Of a stretch of 64,000 nt of DNA, positions 1 to 8,606 are shown piece after piece. Made by a program: the position numbers and the translations under genes. Below the pieces are notes generated by a model, which saw only the letters and a program-made list of their open reading frames with translations, did not search any database and was not told the DNA's origin. The stretch lies in NCBI GenBank assembly GCA_024508675.1, contig JANINQ010000003.1, positions 248,001 to 312,000 of the forward strand, written 5' to 3'. Position 1 is the first letter of the stretch; each line of letters starts with the position of its first letter. The DNA is from Afipia sp. GTDB taxonomy: Bacteria; Pseudomonadota; Alphaproteobacteria; Rhizobiales; Xanthobacteraceae.

Positions 1-611
1 CCCGGATTTTTCATGATGCCGTGAATGCCGAGCAGGGCGAGGACGATAAACCAGACCAGCATGAAGGGTCCGAAAATTCCTCCGATGAAGCCCGTGCCCT
101 TGCTCTGCATCAGGAACACGCCAATCAGGATAATGACGGTGATCGGCACCACGGCTGGCGCCAGCGAGGGCGCGTCGACCTTCAAACCTTCAACTGCGCT
201 GAGCACTGAAATTGCTGGAGTGATGGCGCCGTCGCCATAAAGCAGCGCCGCGCCGATCAGGCCGACGACGAGCAGCTGCGCGCGCCATGTGCCGGGAGCC
301 GCATTACGTGCGGACAAAAGCGCGAGCAGGGCGACGATGCCACCCTCGCCGCGATTGTCTGCGCGCATGATCAGCAGGGCATACTTGAACGAGATGATCA
401 GGATCAGCGCCCACAGGATCAGCGAGACCACGCCGAGAACAGCTTCATTTGAGAGGGTGCCGCCGTGATGGCTGGCTGCCTTGGCTGCTTCCTTAAGAGC
501 GTAGAGAGGGCTCGTTCCGATATCGCCGTAAACGACGCCGAGGGCTCCAACAGTCGCGGTGATCGGAAGTCCGGAGTTGCGACCTCCGGATGCAGCATGA
601 ACGGCCGTCAC
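1..611 (-). CDS. kup: Kup potassium uptake protein, N-terminal part (truncated by window edge)
   Basis: The reading frame begins at a GTG (609-611) preceded by a GGGGGC ribosome site and runs off the left edge, giving about 203 residues. The N-terminus carries the Kup signature GVVYGDIGTSPLYALKE followed by hydrophobic helices and a YGDGAITPAISVLSA segment, both typical of KUP/HAK/KT inner-membrane potassium transporters. Family members are proton-coupled K+ importers of about 630 residues, so roughly two thirds of the gene lies outside. The start is chosen because it has a ribosome site and precedes the conserved first helix by only a short tail. Function is sure at family level. Confidence 0.93.
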   Translation of the reverse strand, partial: MTAVHAASGGRNSGLPITATVGALGVVYGDIGTSPLYALKEAAKAASHHGGTLSNEAVLGVVSLILWALILIISFKYALLIMRADNRGEGGIVALLALLSARNAAPGTWRAQLLVVGLIGAALLYGDGAITPAISVLSAVEGLKVDAPSLAPAVVPITVIILIGVFLMQSKGTGFIGGIFGPFMLVWFIVLALLGIHGIMKNP

Positions 612-756
612 TGGCGCCCCCTGTAGCCGAAACGCGTCCGCGAAGGGCGCTGCCTGTAGTCTGCTACCGGAGGCCAGAAATTGCCATGCTGTGATTTTGA
701 AATTATTCAGCCGCGCCAGCCTTGACGGGACACCATTCGTGACGGGGTGGTCTTCG

Positions 757-1023
757 CTAGACGCGGTCGGTCGTTACGCGGCGCGCGGGCTGAATGCCTG
801 ACTTGATACCGGATCTCGAATTTGTGCGGCGCAAGCAGGGTGCGTCGATGTTTGGCCAGTTCTGGGTTGCGCAGGAATGACCGGTGGCCGGGATCGGCAG
901 GCGATCGGCTTTCGCCAAGGCTTGCGGGACGTCCGCAGCCACGGGAGGCGCAAAGCTTGGAAGAACTGTCACCGCGGCTGCAATGAACGCCGCAATCGTC
1001 GCTGCCGCGAGTGCCCTGATCAT
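757..1023 (-). CDS. Small secreted protein with a conserved cysteine pair
   Basis: An 88-residue protein with an N-terminal hydrophobic stretch (about residues 5-30) ending near PPVAA, consistent with a Sec signal peptide. The mature part contains a C-x4-WPNI-x3-C segment (CATQNWPNIDAPC), a pattern I associate with small periplasmic proteins of bradyrhizobia of unknown function. The ATG at 1021-1023 is preceded by AGGGACG, a good ribosome site; an upstream in-frame start at 1095 would put a charged extension before the signal peptide and is rejected. It is oriented away from coaD. The two cysteines could form a disulfide in the periplasm; this is inference. Confidence 0.6.
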   Translation of the reverse strand: MIRALAAATIAAFIAAAVTVLPSFAPPVAADVPQALAKADRLPIPATGHSCATQNWPNIDAPCLRRTNSRSGIKSGIQPARRVTTDRV

Positions 1024-1184
1024 GTCTGCGTCCCTGTCGATGTGGTCCTGGTGACCGCTTGCGGGGATGACGCGCAGCGAGGGGTGAAAGTTCACGAGAT
1101 CTTAAAAAATTTCATTCGCAGAAGAGCCGTGATTGAGGAACCGGCCAAGCTTGCGGCGGTCGCCGGGCCGGGTTAGGAGGGGGC

Positions 1185-1685
1185 ATGTCCCGTATTGCGC
1201 TCTATCCCGGGTCGTTCGACCCTGTCACCAATGGTCATCTGGATGTCGTGCGGCAGGCTTGCAGCCTGGTCGACCGGCTGGTTGTGGCCATCGGCATTCA
1301 TCCCGGCAAGGCCCCGCTGTTTCCGGTCGAGGAGCGGCAGGAGATGATCCGCGAGGTGTTTGCGCCGATCGCGGCGAGCGCCAAGTGCGAAATCGACTGT
1401 GTGACATTCAACGATCTGACCGTGACTGCCGCTCAGCGGGCAGGCGCCACGATCTTGATCCGTGGTCTGCGTGACGGCACCGACCTGGACTACGAGATGC
1501 AGATCGCAGGCATGAACCAGACGCTGATGCCTGAAATCCATACCGTCTTCCTGCCGGCCTCCGCCACGGTCCGCCCGATCACCGCCACACTGGTGCGTCA
1601 GATCGCTGGTATGGGTGGAGACGTGTCCCATTTCGTGCCCAAGGCGGTTGCCGCGCGCCTGAAGATCAAGTTCGCGGGCAAATAG
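1185..1685 (+). CDS. coaD: Phosphopantetheine adenylyltransferase
   Basis: A 166-residue protein matching CoaD along its length. It catalyses ATP + 4'-phosphopantetheine to dephospho-CoA + PPi, the fourth step of coenzyme A synthesis, in the cytosol. Visible are the nucleotidyltransferase [13 protein letters not shown] motif near the N-terminus, the [13 protein letters not shown] segment, and the C-terminal [20 protein letters not shown] region. The start has AGGAGGGGGC directly upstream. It is followed after 22 bases by ppiA in the same direction, a common alphaproteobacterial gene order (coaD, ppi, ppi, queA, tgt). Nothing unusual in sequence or length. Confidence 0.97.
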   Translation: MSRIALYPGSFDPVTNGHLDVVRQACSLVDRLVVAIGIHPGKAPLFPVEERQEMIREVFAPIAASAKCEIDCVTFNDLTVTAAQRAGATILIRGLRDGTDLDYEMQIAGMNQTLMPEIHTVFLPASATVRPITATLVRQIAGMGGDVSHFVPKAVAARLKIKFAGK

Positions 1686-1707
1686 CTTCCTCTGCTCCGG
1701 AGTTCCC

Positions 1708-2250
1708 ATGATCCGCATCCTTGCCGTTCTCGCGGCGTTTGTTTTTGCAACACCTGCCTTTTCTCAGGCGCTACCGGCCGGTCTCGACAAGGCCAATGCG
1801 ATTGTCATCGACACCACCAAGGGACGCGTGATCGTCAAGCTGCGCACCGATCTGGCTCCGCAGCACGCCGAGCGCATCAAGCAGCTCGCACGTGACGGCT
1901 ACTACAACAACGTGCCGTTCCATCGCGTCATCGAGGGCTTCATGGCGCAGACCGGCGACGGCCAGCGCTTCAATGGCACCGGCGGCTCGAAGTATCCGAA
2001 CCTTCCCGCGGAATTCTCCAACGTCCCATTCAAGCGCGGCATTGTCGGCATGGCGCGTGCGAGCGATCCGAATTCGGCCAATTCGCAGTTTTTCATCATG
2101 TTCGCTGACGGCAGCTTCCTGAACGGCAAATACACCGTTGTCGGCGAAGTCGTGTCCGGCATGGATGTCGTGGACAAGATCAAGCGCGGCGAGCCGGTTC
2201 AGGACCCCGACAAGATGGTGAAGGTGCAGGTCGCCTCCGACATCAAGTAA
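1708..2250 (+). CDS. ppiA: Periplasmic cyclophilin-type peptidyl-prolyl isomerase
   Basis: A 180-residue cyclophilin with a Sec signal peptide (residues 1-19, cleaved near AFSQ), so it acts on proline bonds of exported proteins in the periplasm. Catalytic-domain landmarks are [14 protein letters not shown] and NSQFFIMF, including the Arg and Phe-x-x-Gln active-site residues of the family. It is the exported half of a pair; the next gene is a shorter cytosolic paralogue. The two share the [13 protein letters not shown] and [14 protein letters not shown] stretches, pointing to a tandem duplication. The gene starts at an ATG with CGGAG upstream and probably belongs to the coaD-tgt transcription unit. 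Confidence 0.95.
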   Translation: MIRILAVLAAFVFATPAFSQALPAGLDKANAIVIDTTKGRVIVKLRTDLAPQHAERIKQLARDGYYNNVPFHRVIEGFMAQTGDGQRFNGTGGSKYPNLPAEFSNVPFKRGIVGMARASDPNSANSQFFIMFADGSFLNGKYTVVGEVVSGMDVVDKIKRGEPVQDPDKMVKVQVASDIK

Positions 2251-2306
2251 TACATGCCAGGCAATCCGCAGGCGTTGCGGATTGCCCAATCTGCAAAGGA
2301 AACATC

Positions 2307-2774
2307 ATGGCAGACGCTGAAAACACCCTGATCCTCGAGACCACGCAGGGTCCGGTGACCATCGAAATGCGCCCCGATCTCGCGCCGAGTCATGTCGAGC
2401 ACATCAAGAAGCTCGTTCGCGAAGGTTTCTACGATGGGATCGTCTTCCATCGCGTGATCGAAGGATTCATGGCGCAGACGGGCTGTCCTCACGGCACCGG
2501 TACCGGCGGATCGAAGTATCCGAACCTCAAGGCCGAGTTCAACGCTGAGCCGCATGTGCGCGGCACCGCCTCGATGGCGCGTGCAGCCAATCCTGATTCC
2601 GCCAATTCGCAGTTCTTCATCTGCTTCGACGACGCCCGCTTCCTCGACAAGCAATATACCGTCTGGGGCAAGGTGACGTCCGGCATGGAGAACGTCGACA
2701 AGATCAAGCGTGGCGAGCCCGTGCAGAATCCCGACAAGATCGTCAAGGCGCATATCGCGTCCGACGCCGCCTGA
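2307..2774 (+). CDS. ppiB: Cytosolic cyclophilin-type peptidyl-prolyl isomerase
   Basis: A 155-residue cyclophilin without signal peptide, hence cytosolic. It retains the catalytic [13 protein letters not shown] and ANSQFFICF motifs and has the compact length of bacterial PpiB. Role: cis-trans isomerisation of X-Pro bonds during folding. An AAAGGAAA ribosome site precedes the ATG. It sits 56 bases after ppiA and 68 bases before queA in the same direction. Compared with ppiA it lacks the leader and has a two-residue GTGTGG variation after the active-site loop. Confidence 0.95.
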   Translation: MADAENTLILETTQGPVTIEMRPDLAPSHVEHIKKLVREGFYDGIVFHRVIEGFMAQTGCPHGTGTGGSKYPNLKAEFNAEPHVRGTASMARAANPDSANSQFFICFDDARFLDKQYTVWGKVTSGMENVDKIKRGEPVQNPDKIVKAHIASDAA

Positions 2775-2842
2775 TTTGTCGCCAGAGACCGGCTTTGCGA
2801 ACGGATGGCCGGGCATGTCCCGGCCATCGACATTTGAGCACC

Positions 2843-3919
2843 ATGCGAACTGACCTCTTCGATTTCGAGCTTCCGGAAGCCAACATCGCGCTGCGGCCTG
2901 TCAGTCCGCGTGACGCGGCGCGGATGCTTGTTGTGAAGCCGGGCGAGCCGCTGACTGACGCCACCGTTTCGGATCTGCCGCGTTTTCTGCAGCCCGGCGA
3001 TCAGCTTGTCGTCAACGACACCAAGGTGATCCCCGCGCAACTGACCGGCCGCCGTATCGGCCGCGAGACTGAGCCCAAGATCGAGGCGACCCTGATCAAA
3101 CGTCTCGACGGGTCGCGATGGCAGGCGCTGGTCAAACCAGCGAAGAAACTCGCTCAGGGCGACGCCATCCGCTTCGGCAACGAAGGCCGCGTCTGCTTGC
3201 TTGGAAATCTCGACGCGCAAGTCGAGCACAAGGGCGAAAACGGCGAGGTTACGCTGTTGTTCGCGTTTCATGGTCCAATTCTGGATCAGGCTATTGCCGA
3301 TGTCGGTGCGCCGCCGCTGCCGCCTTACATCGCCTCGCGGCGCACGCCTGATGAGCGAGACAACGCCGACTATCAGACCATGTTTGCAGTCAGTGAAGGC
3401 GCTGTCGCCGCACCGACTGCCGGACTGCACTTCACACCGGCGCTTGAAGCTGCCTTGCGTGAGCGTGGCATTGGTCTGCATCGCGTGACGCTCCATGTCG
3501 GGGCAGGGACGTTTCTTCCGGTGAAGGCGGATGATACGGACGGCCACAAGATGCATGCCGAGTGGGGCACCGTGTCTGCCGAGACGGCAGCCGCGCTGAA
3601 CGCCGCTCGCGCCAAGGGTGGCCGGATTGTCGCTGTCGGCACCACGTCCCTGCGGTTACTCGAAAGCGCGGCTGCGGAGGACGGCACGCTACAGCCCTTC
3701 ACCGCGGAGACGGCGATCTTCATTACGCCCGGCTATCGCTTCAAGGCTGTGGACGTTCTGATGACGAACTTCCACTTGCCGCGCTCGACCCTGTTCATGC
3801 TGGTTTCGGCGTTCAGCGGACTAGAGACGATGCAGCAGGCCTACGCCCATGCCATCTCCAACGGCTATCGCTTCTACTCCTATGGCGACGCCTCGCTGTT
3901 GTTTCGCCGGCCAACCTGA
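2843..3919 (+). CDS. queA: S-adenosylmethionine:tRNA ribosyltransferase-isomerase
   Basis: A 358-residue QueA. It transfers and isomerises the ribosyl moiety of SAM onto 7-aminomethyl-7-deazaguanine in tRNA to make epoxyqueuosine. Family landmarks: [19 protein letters not shown] at the start, [27 protein letters not shown], the [11 protein letters not shown] segment, and the C-terminal [17 protein letters not shown] region. The ATG at 2843 is preferred to an in-frame start 48 bases upstream because family members begin MR-x-DLFDF. It precedes tgt by 16 bases, so the two queuosine genes are almost certainly cotranscribed. Confidence 0.97.
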   Translation: MRTDLFDFELPEANIALRPVSPRDAARMLVVKPGEPLTDATVSDLPRFLQPGDQLVVNDTKVIPAQLTGRRIGRETEPKIEATLIKRLDGSRWQALVKPAKKLAQGDAIRFGNEGRVCLLGNLDAQVEHKGENGEVTLLFAFHGPILDQAIADVGAPPLPPYIASRRTPDERDNADYQTMFAVSEGAVAAPTAGLHFTPALEAALRERGIGLHRVTLHVGAGTFLPVKADDTDGHKMHAEWGTVSAETAAALNAARAKGGRIVAVGTTSLRLLESAAAEDGTLQPFTAETAIFITPGYRFKAVDVLMTNFHLPRSTLFMLVSAFSGLETMQQAYAHAISNGYRFYSYGDASLLFRRPT

Positions 3920-3935
3920 CCCATAACGTCGCCCT

Positions 3936-5069
3936 ATGAGCGTTCCCAATCATTTCAAGCTCCTTGGTCGCGGTGGCGAAGCCCGTACTGGCGAACTGAC
4001 GACGCCGCACGGTATTGTGCGCACGCCCGCATTCATGCCGGTGGGCACGGCCGGTGCGATGAAGAGCATCCACTGGCGTGACATTCGCGAGACCGGTGCC
4101 GACATCGTATTGGGCAACACCTATCACCTGATGCTGCGGCCCGGCGCAGAACGCATCGCCGCGCTCGGCGGCTTGCAGACATTCACCACCTGGAACGGTC
4201 CGATGCTGACGGACTCCGGCGGGTTTCAGGTCATGTCGCTGGCGAAGCTGCGCAAGGTCACCGAACATGCGGTGACGTTCAGTTCGCATATCGACGGTAC
4301 AAAGGTGGAGCTGTCGCCCGAGCGCGCCATCGAGGTGCAGCGGTTGCTCGGCTCCGACATCGCCATGCAACTCGACGAATGCGTTCGGTTGCCCGCGGAG
4401 CGGGCCGACATTGAGCGGGCGATGCTGCTCTCGATCCGCTGGGCGGAGCGCAGCAAGCGGGCGTTCGAAACTGCGCCCGAAGGATACATGCTGTTCGGGA
4501 TCGTTCAGGGCGGGGACATACCAGAACTGCGCCGCGACAGCGCGCGGAGGTTGATCGACATCGGTTTTCACGGCTATGCGGTCGGCGGCCTTGCGGTCGG
4601 CGAGCCGCAGGTGGTGATGCTGGCGATGATCGAGGAAGTCGCGCCGGTCCTGCCGCAGGAGCGGCCGCGCTACCTGATGGGCGTCGGCACGCCGGACGAT
4701 ATGCTTGAAGCGATCGCACGCGGAATCGACATGTTCGATTGCGTAATGCCGACGCGGAATGGCCGCCACGGCCACGTGTTCACGCGCCACGGCATTATCA
4801 ATCTGCGCAACGCCCGCCATGCCGACGATCCGCGTCCGCTGGACGAGGAGAGCCCATGGCGTTCGGCGCGGGATTATTCGCGCGCCTACCTGCACCACCT
4901 GGTGAAGTCCGAGGAAGCGCTCGGCGCGATGCTGCTATCGGAAATCAACGTCGCCTATTATCAGACCCTGATGAGCGGCGCCCGCGCAGCCATCGCCGCA
5001 GGGACGTTTGACGATTACCGCGCAGCCATTCGCGACGGATGGGCGCGGGGAGACATCTCCCCGCGCTGA
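3936..5069 (+). CDS. tgt: Queuine/preQ1 tRNA-guanine transglycosylase, zinc-site cysteines absent
   Basis: A 377-residue Tgt, which exchanges guanine-34 of GUN-anticodon tRNAs for preQ1. The catalytic side looks intact: DSGGFQVMSL (Asp93, base acceptor pocket), the GIVQGG loop, and FDCVMPTRNGRHG with the nucleophile Asp268. The surprising part is the C-terminal zinc site. Bacterial Tgt normally has C-x-C-x2-C followed by a distant His; here residues 305-312 read ESPWRSAR, without any cysteine, just before the conserved DYSRAYLHHL segment. The flanking sequence aligns well, so this is not a frameshift. The zinc site may be dispensable or replaced in this lineage; the enzyme is otherwise a standard-length family member. 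Confidence 0.95.
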   Translation: MSVPNHFKLLGRGGEARTGELTTPHGIVRTPAFMPVGTAGAMKSIHWRDIRETGADIVLGNTYHLMLRPGAERIAALGGLQTFTTWNGPMLTDSGGFQVMSLAKLRKVTEHAVTFSSHIDGTKVELSPERAIEVQRLLGSDIAMQLDECVRLPAERADIERAMLLSIRWAERSKRAFETAPEGYMLFGIVQGGDIPELRRDSARRLIDIGFHGYAVGGLAVGEPQVVMLAMIEEVAPVLPQERPRYLMGVGTPDDMLEAIARGIDMFDCVMPTRNGRHGHVFTRHGIINLRNARHADDPRPLDEESPWRSARDYSRAYLHHLVKSEEALGAMLLSEINVAYYQTLMSGARAAIAAGTFDDYRAAIRDGWARGDISPR

Positions 5070-5090
5070 ATCAGGCGCATAATCCGGACG

Positions 5091-5303
5091 TCAGTTGCAG
5101 ACGATCTTTGTGGAGTGCTTCGTGACGAAGCCGTATCCGCAATTGTCGCAGGTCCACAGATAGCTGATCACATTTTCTGAGAGAAATGCGGATGCCTCGG
5201 CTGCAACCATCGAGTCCGCGCAGATCGTGCAAATCGGACGATCGGACATCCGCGGCGGTAAGCGTGATGGCTTGGTCGACAGAATTTCAGCAAGTGCTGG
5301 CAT
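5091..5303 (-). CDS. Small zinc-ribbon-like protein, function unknown
   Basis: A 70-residue protein with two Cys pairs, C-x2-C (CTIC) near residue 25 and C-x2-C (CDNC) near residue 52, plus a C-terminal Cys; the spacing resembles a small zinc ribbon, with aromatic residues YLWTCDNCGYGF around the second knuckle. The ATG at 5301-5303 has GGGAGGT upstream, better than the internal Met at residue 19. It is convergent with tgt (22-base gap) and divergent from cysK. I recognise no specific family beyond the zinc-ribbon pattern; DNA, RNA or protein binding are all possible. Confidence 0.65.
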   Translation of the reverse strand: MPALAEILSTKPSRLPPRMSDRPICTICADSMVAAEASAFLSENVISYLWTCDNCGYGFVTKHSTKIVCN

Positions 5304-5535
5304 CGTGACCTCCCTGCCGGGTTCGAGCTTGCGCTTACTATAGGCATGGGAGTTTGAAGATGTCGCAACACAAATGCGTTCCTTTCAAGAAAAGTGTTTT
5401 GCGGCGCAATGGCCGGTTGATGGCGCGTCGTTAGCCACTTGCATAGAGCGCTTCCGCCGCCCTTAATGGCAGGAGCTGACCAGTTTGCGTAACTGTCTCT
5501 GATGGTTCGCATTTAGTTGATGTGGAGGACCCGGT

Positions 5536-6519
5536 ATGGATGCCAAATCGCAATCAAACGCTTCGCAGGCGCGTGCGCCGGGACGCGGACGCGTTTACGA
5601 CAGCATCGTTGATGCATTCGGCGATACCCCGATCGTCCGGCTTCGCCGGTTGCCCGAGCAAAACGGTGTAAAGGCGACAATTCTCGCCAAACTTGAATAT
5701 TTCAATCCTGCAGCAAGCGTGAAAGACCGCATCGGCGCGGCGATGATTATCGCAATGGAAAAGGCCGGTATCATCAATCAGGACACTGTTCTGATCGAGC
5801 CGACATCCGGCAACACGGGCATCGCGCTCGCGTTTGTCGCGGCATCGCGAGGTTATCGCCTGAAACTGGTGATGCCGGAATCGATGTCCATCGAGCGCCG
5901 CAAGATGCTGGCGTTCCTCGGCGCGGAAATCGTTCTGACGCCGGCGGCGCAGGGCATGAAGGGCGCGATTGCGACTGCAGAAGAACTGATCCGCAACACG
6001 CCGAATTCGGTGATGCCGCAACAGTTCAAGAATCTCGCCAATCCGGAGGTCCATCGCCGCACCACGGCAGAGGAAATCTGGAACGATACCCAGGGCAATA
6101 TCGACATCTTCGTGGCAGGCGTCGGAACCGGCGGCACGATCACCGGCGTCGGGCAGGTTCTGAAACAGCGCAAACCGTCCGTGCGTGTCGTCGCAGTGGA
6201 GCCGGTCGAAAGTCCGGTTCTGTCAGGCGGTCAGCATTCGCCGCACAAGATCCAGGGCATCGGCGCGGGCTTCGTTCCGGACATTCTCGACCGCGCGGTG
6301 ATCGACGAGATCGTCAAGGTTGACAGCGCCACCGCAATTGCAACGTCGCGTGCACTGGCGCGCAGCGAAGGCATCCCCGGTGGCATCTCGTCCGGCGCGG
6401 CTATCGCAGCGGCGACTGAACTCGGCAAGCGGCCTGAGAATGCGGGAAAGACCATTCTTGCGATCGTGCCTTCGTTCTCTGAGCGCTATCTGTCAACGGC
6501 ATTGTTCGAGGGAATCTGA
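5536..6519 (+). CDS. cysK: Cysteine synthase A (O-acetylserine sulfhydrylase)
   Basis: A 327-residue PLP enzyme making L-cysteine from O-acetylserine and sulfide. The PLP lysine is in NPAASVKDR, the substrate-binding loop is [13 protein letters not shown], and the phosphate-binding glycine loop is [19 protein letters not shown] near the end binds the PLP ring. It has a roughly 20-residue N-terminal extension relative to the shortest CysK proteins. The start ATG has GGAGGACCCGGT upstream. A 232-base intergenic region on its 5' side presumably holds its promoter, which I cannot define. The next gene starts 2 bases after its stop. Confidence 0.96.
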   Translation: MDAKSQSNASQARAPGRGRVYDSIVDAFGDTPIVRLRRLPEQNGVKATILAKLEYFNPAASVKDRIGAAMIIAMEKAGIINQDTVLIEPTSGNTGIALAFVAASRGYRLKLVMPESMSIERRKMLAFLGAEIVLTPAAQGMKGAIATAEELIRNTPNSVMPQQFKNLANPEVHRRTTAEEIWNDTQGNIDIFVAGVGTGGTITGVGQVLKQRKPSVRVVAVEPVESPVLSGGQHSPHKIQGIGAGFVPDILDRAVIDEIVKVDSATAIATSRALARSEGIPGGISSGAAIAAATELGKRPENAGKTILAIVPSFSERYLSTALFEGI

Positions 6520-6521
6520 GC

Positions 6522-6767
6522 ATGGCATCACCTCCACGGCGGCCGCGAACGCTCAGCGACGCGAAGACAGAGGCCGAAGCCGCATTCAAATCCGTCACTG
6601 CGAAGGTGGCGGAGCCGCTCCCCAAACAGGCAGCGATTCCGGGTGTCAGGGAGCTTGTCTCGATCCGGATCGATCAGGACGTTCTCGAATATTTCCAGGA
6701 GGGCGGCCCCGGCTGGCAGGACCGGATCAACGCGGCCTTGCGCAAGGCGGCTGGAAAGTCCGAGTAG
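6522..6767 (+). CDS. BrnA-family antitoxin-like protein, orphan
   Basis: An 81-residue protein whose C-terminal half (VSIRIDQDVLEYFQEGGPGWQDRINAALR, about residues 46-75, quoted here in part: RIDQDVLEYF and GWQDRINAAL) matches the DUF4415/BrnA ribbon-helix-helix antitoxin domain. BrnA proteins normally follow a BrnT toxin, bind it and repress the operon. No BrnT-like gene lies next to this one: upstream is cysK (2-base gap, so probably cotranscribed, with GAGGGAA as ribosome site inside cysK) and downstream is a convergent gene abutting its stop. It is therefore an orphan DNA-binding protein, perhaps recruited for regulation; that role is inference. Confidence 0.75.
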   Translation: MASPPRRPRTLSDAKTEAEAAFKSVTAKVAEPLPKQAAIPGVRELVSIRIDQDVLEYFQEGGPGWQDRINAALRKAAGKSE

Positions 6768-7697
6768 TTACGCCACGCGATTGGCGCGCGCGGCTTCCTT
6801 CTGGGCGTCGAAGTCGCGGCGGCGGCGGGCGAGTTCCTCCGGCGCCATGCGCTCCACGTTGTTGTAGTCGCGCTTCCATGACGCGTCCTCGCTCCAGCGC
6901 AGCGGGGACTGGACGGTGGTCTGCGGACCCGGTGCGCTTTCCAGCACCTTGAGCGCCAGCTCGAGCGTGAACGCCTGAGAAGCCACGTCATGCGGCTTGC
7001 CTGCCGAATTGCCCAGCGGGAAATCGCTGAACAGGAATCGCGGCACCGCGGCGTGCTCGACGATGTCCTTGGCGCAACCCATCACCACCGTGGAAATTCC
7101 GTTAGCCTCCAGATGGCGCGCAACCAGCGCCGTGGTCTGATGACACACGGGGCAGTTCGGTACGAGGACGGCGGCATCGACATTATCCGCTTTGCAGCGG
7201 GCAAGAATGTCGGGGGCGTCGGTTTCAATGGTGACGCGATGGCTGCGATTGGTCGGCGCTCCGAAGAAGCGGGGCGCGACCGATCCGATACGGCCTTCGT
7301 TCGCCAGGCGATGTAACTGCGCCAGCGGAAACCAGGTGTTCATGTCGGTCGCCGATGTGTGCGCACGATCGTAAGCGATGTGAGAAATCCGCAGATCGTG
7401 TTGCTTTGCGGTATCGCCGTCGTAGACCTGATAGAATTTCGCGCCGCCGTTGTAGGCCGCGCCCGGTCCCTGATCACCTTTGGTGGGGTCGAAGCGGGCG
7501 GCGGTCGTCACGATGGCCACGCGCGACTGCGCGAGGGGCTTCTTCAGTGGCTGGAACGGCGCTGCAATGTTGTGCGCCCAGCGGTAAGGCGTATCGTAGC
7601 CGATGGCGAGATAGTAATCCCGTGTCCGCTGCATATAGGGGACAGGTACGTCGAAATCGCGCACGGTATCTTCTGAAGCAGCGGGCGAATCCGTCAT
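6768..7697 (-). CDS. GrdB-like (glycine/sarcosine/betaine reductase B family) protein with CxxC
   Basis: A 309-residue protein resembling the selenoprotein B subunit family of glycine/betaine reductases (PF07355-type): an N-terminal VPVPYMQRTRDYY region, the SHIAYDRAHTSATDMNTWFP segment, and a redox-type motif VPNCPVCHQTTALVAR at about residues 178-193. True GrdB has a selenocysteine in this neighbourhood; here both positions of the motif are Cys (C-x2-C) and no UGA interrupts the frame. Function in an aerobic alphaproteobacterium is unknown; a thiol redox role is possible. Start ATG has GAGGAT upstream. Its stop abuts the stop of the BrnA-like gene, with no spacer. Confidence 0.7.
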   Translation of the reverse strand: MTDSPAASEDTVRDFDVPVPYMQRTRDYYLAIGYDTPYRWAHNIAAPFQPLKKPLAQSRVAIVTTAARFDPTKGDQGPGAAYNGGAKFYQVYDGDTAKQHDLRISHIAYDRAHTSATDMNTWFPLAQLHRLANEGRIGSVAPRFFGAPTNRSHRVTIETDAPDILARCKADNVDAAVLVPNCPVCHQTTALVARHLEANGISTVVMGCAKDIVEHAAVPRFLFSDFPLGNSAGKPHDVASQAFTLELALKVLESAPGPQTTVQSPLRWSEDASWKRDYNNVERMAPEELARRRRDFDAQKEAARANRVA

Positions 7698-7805
7698 GAT
7701 GGCGATCCTCGAAATCCGGCGGACAGGCGTAGCAGATAGGCCGTCTGTCAGCCATATTCAGGGAAGGCGACGCAGCCATACCGGCCTGTGAGCAAGGAAC
7801 GACAC

Positions 7806-7973
7806 ATGACTGGAAAGAAAAAAGGGAAAGCTCCAGATTCTGCGACAGAGCGCGGCAGGGACCCGACCAAGAATGCGCCGTTCAAGGTTGACCCTGAGAG
7901 TGAGGATTTCGTGACCCCGCGCAACGACCTGAGCGAGGACGAGTTGAAGGAGCAGGAGGATCGCCGCTCCTGA
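7806..7973 (+). CDS. Small charged protein, function unknown
   Basis: A 55-residue, highly hydrophilic protein (MTGKKKGKAPD at the start; rich in Lys, Asp, Glu and Pro), likely disordered, with no membrane segment or cysteine. The ATG at 7806 has AAGGAACGA upstream; an in-frame GTG at 7788 is less likely because it lacks a ribosome site. It is divergent from the GrdB-like gene. I do not recognise a family. Coding status rests on the ribosome site and composition only. Confidence 0.5.
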   Translation: MTGKKKGKAPDSATERGRDPTKNAPFKVDPESEDFVTPRNDLSEDELKEQEDRRS

Positions 7974-8005
7974 CCCCGGACGAGAGATGACGTGCGATAG
8001 TCTGG

Positions 8006-8257
8006 TTACAGGCTGCTGAGATCCACCGGTACGTTGCCGAAAGATCTGAGGACCACCGCATCCTTGAAATCGCCGGTCATGGGATCGCCTGAGCGCGTGA
8101 AGGCCACGGCTCCGATCGCTCCGGATGACCGTGACAAGGTTTCTGCCCGGCGGATTGCGGTGGACGCGCTCTGAAATTCCTCAGCCGTTCCGGCGATGAC
8201 GGAACCGTCGTCATCCTGGGCGAAGGGAAGGGCCACATAATAGGAAATATCGGCCAT
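8006..8257 (-). CDS. Hypothetical protein, 83 residues
   Basis: A soluble 83-residue protein starting MADISYYVALPF, with a central Ala/Ser-rich amphipathic stretch (SASTAIRRAETLSRSSGAIGAVAF) best read as helix followed by beta strand, and a C-terminal acidic GDFKDAVVLRSFG segment. The start ATG has GGAG seven bases upstream. It faces the 55-residue gene tail to tail. No family recognised with certainty; small proteins of this kind are common in Bradyrhizobiaceae genomes. No signal peptide or membrane helix. Confidence 0.6.
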   Translation of the reverse strand: MADISYYVALPFAQDDDGSVIAGTAEEFQSASTAIRRAETLSRSSGAIGAVAFTRSGDPMTGDFKDAVVLRSFGNVPVDLSSL

Positions 8258-8427
8258 CGGCGTTCTCCGGCTGCTTCTTAGTCAATATGTTCTCTTTTTG
8301 TTCTTATGTCAATTGTCGTCGGGCGGATCAGAACGGACGATGGCCGGCAGGGAATTCCACAGCCTGAACAAGGATGCTGGGCTGCACTTGACCCACATCG
8401 ACCCGCCACCTACACACCGCGACACGT

Positions 8428-8503
8428 GAGCGCGTAGCTCAGGCGGTAGAGCACGTGACTTTTAATCATGGGGTCGAGGGTTCGAGTCCCTCCGCGCTCA
8501 CCA
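8428..8503 (+). tRNA. tRNA-Lys (anticodon UUU)
   Basis: A full cloverleaf can be folded: acceptor arm GAGCGCG/CGCGCTC, D arm GCTC/GAGC, anticodon arm CGTGA/TCATG with loop CTTTTAA (anticodon TTT), and T arm GAGGG/CCCTC with loop TTCGAGT. The 3' CCA is encoded (8501-8503). It decodes AAA and AAG lysine codons. A 10-base perfect palindrome ACAGGCCTGT follows at 8523-8532, without a T run. Confidence 0.97.
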
Positions 8504-8606
8504 TGACTCCTGAAAATGTAACGACAGGCCTGTCTCGACGCGGACAGGGAATCGCAGCAAGAATGACGCCGCGTCCAGGTGCGCTTCCGCTGCGAAAGGA
8601 TACGGA

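Noticed and set aside
8523..8532. Terminator after the tRNA gene
   Set aside because: ACAGGCCTGT is palindromic but too short to have a loop and has no T run.
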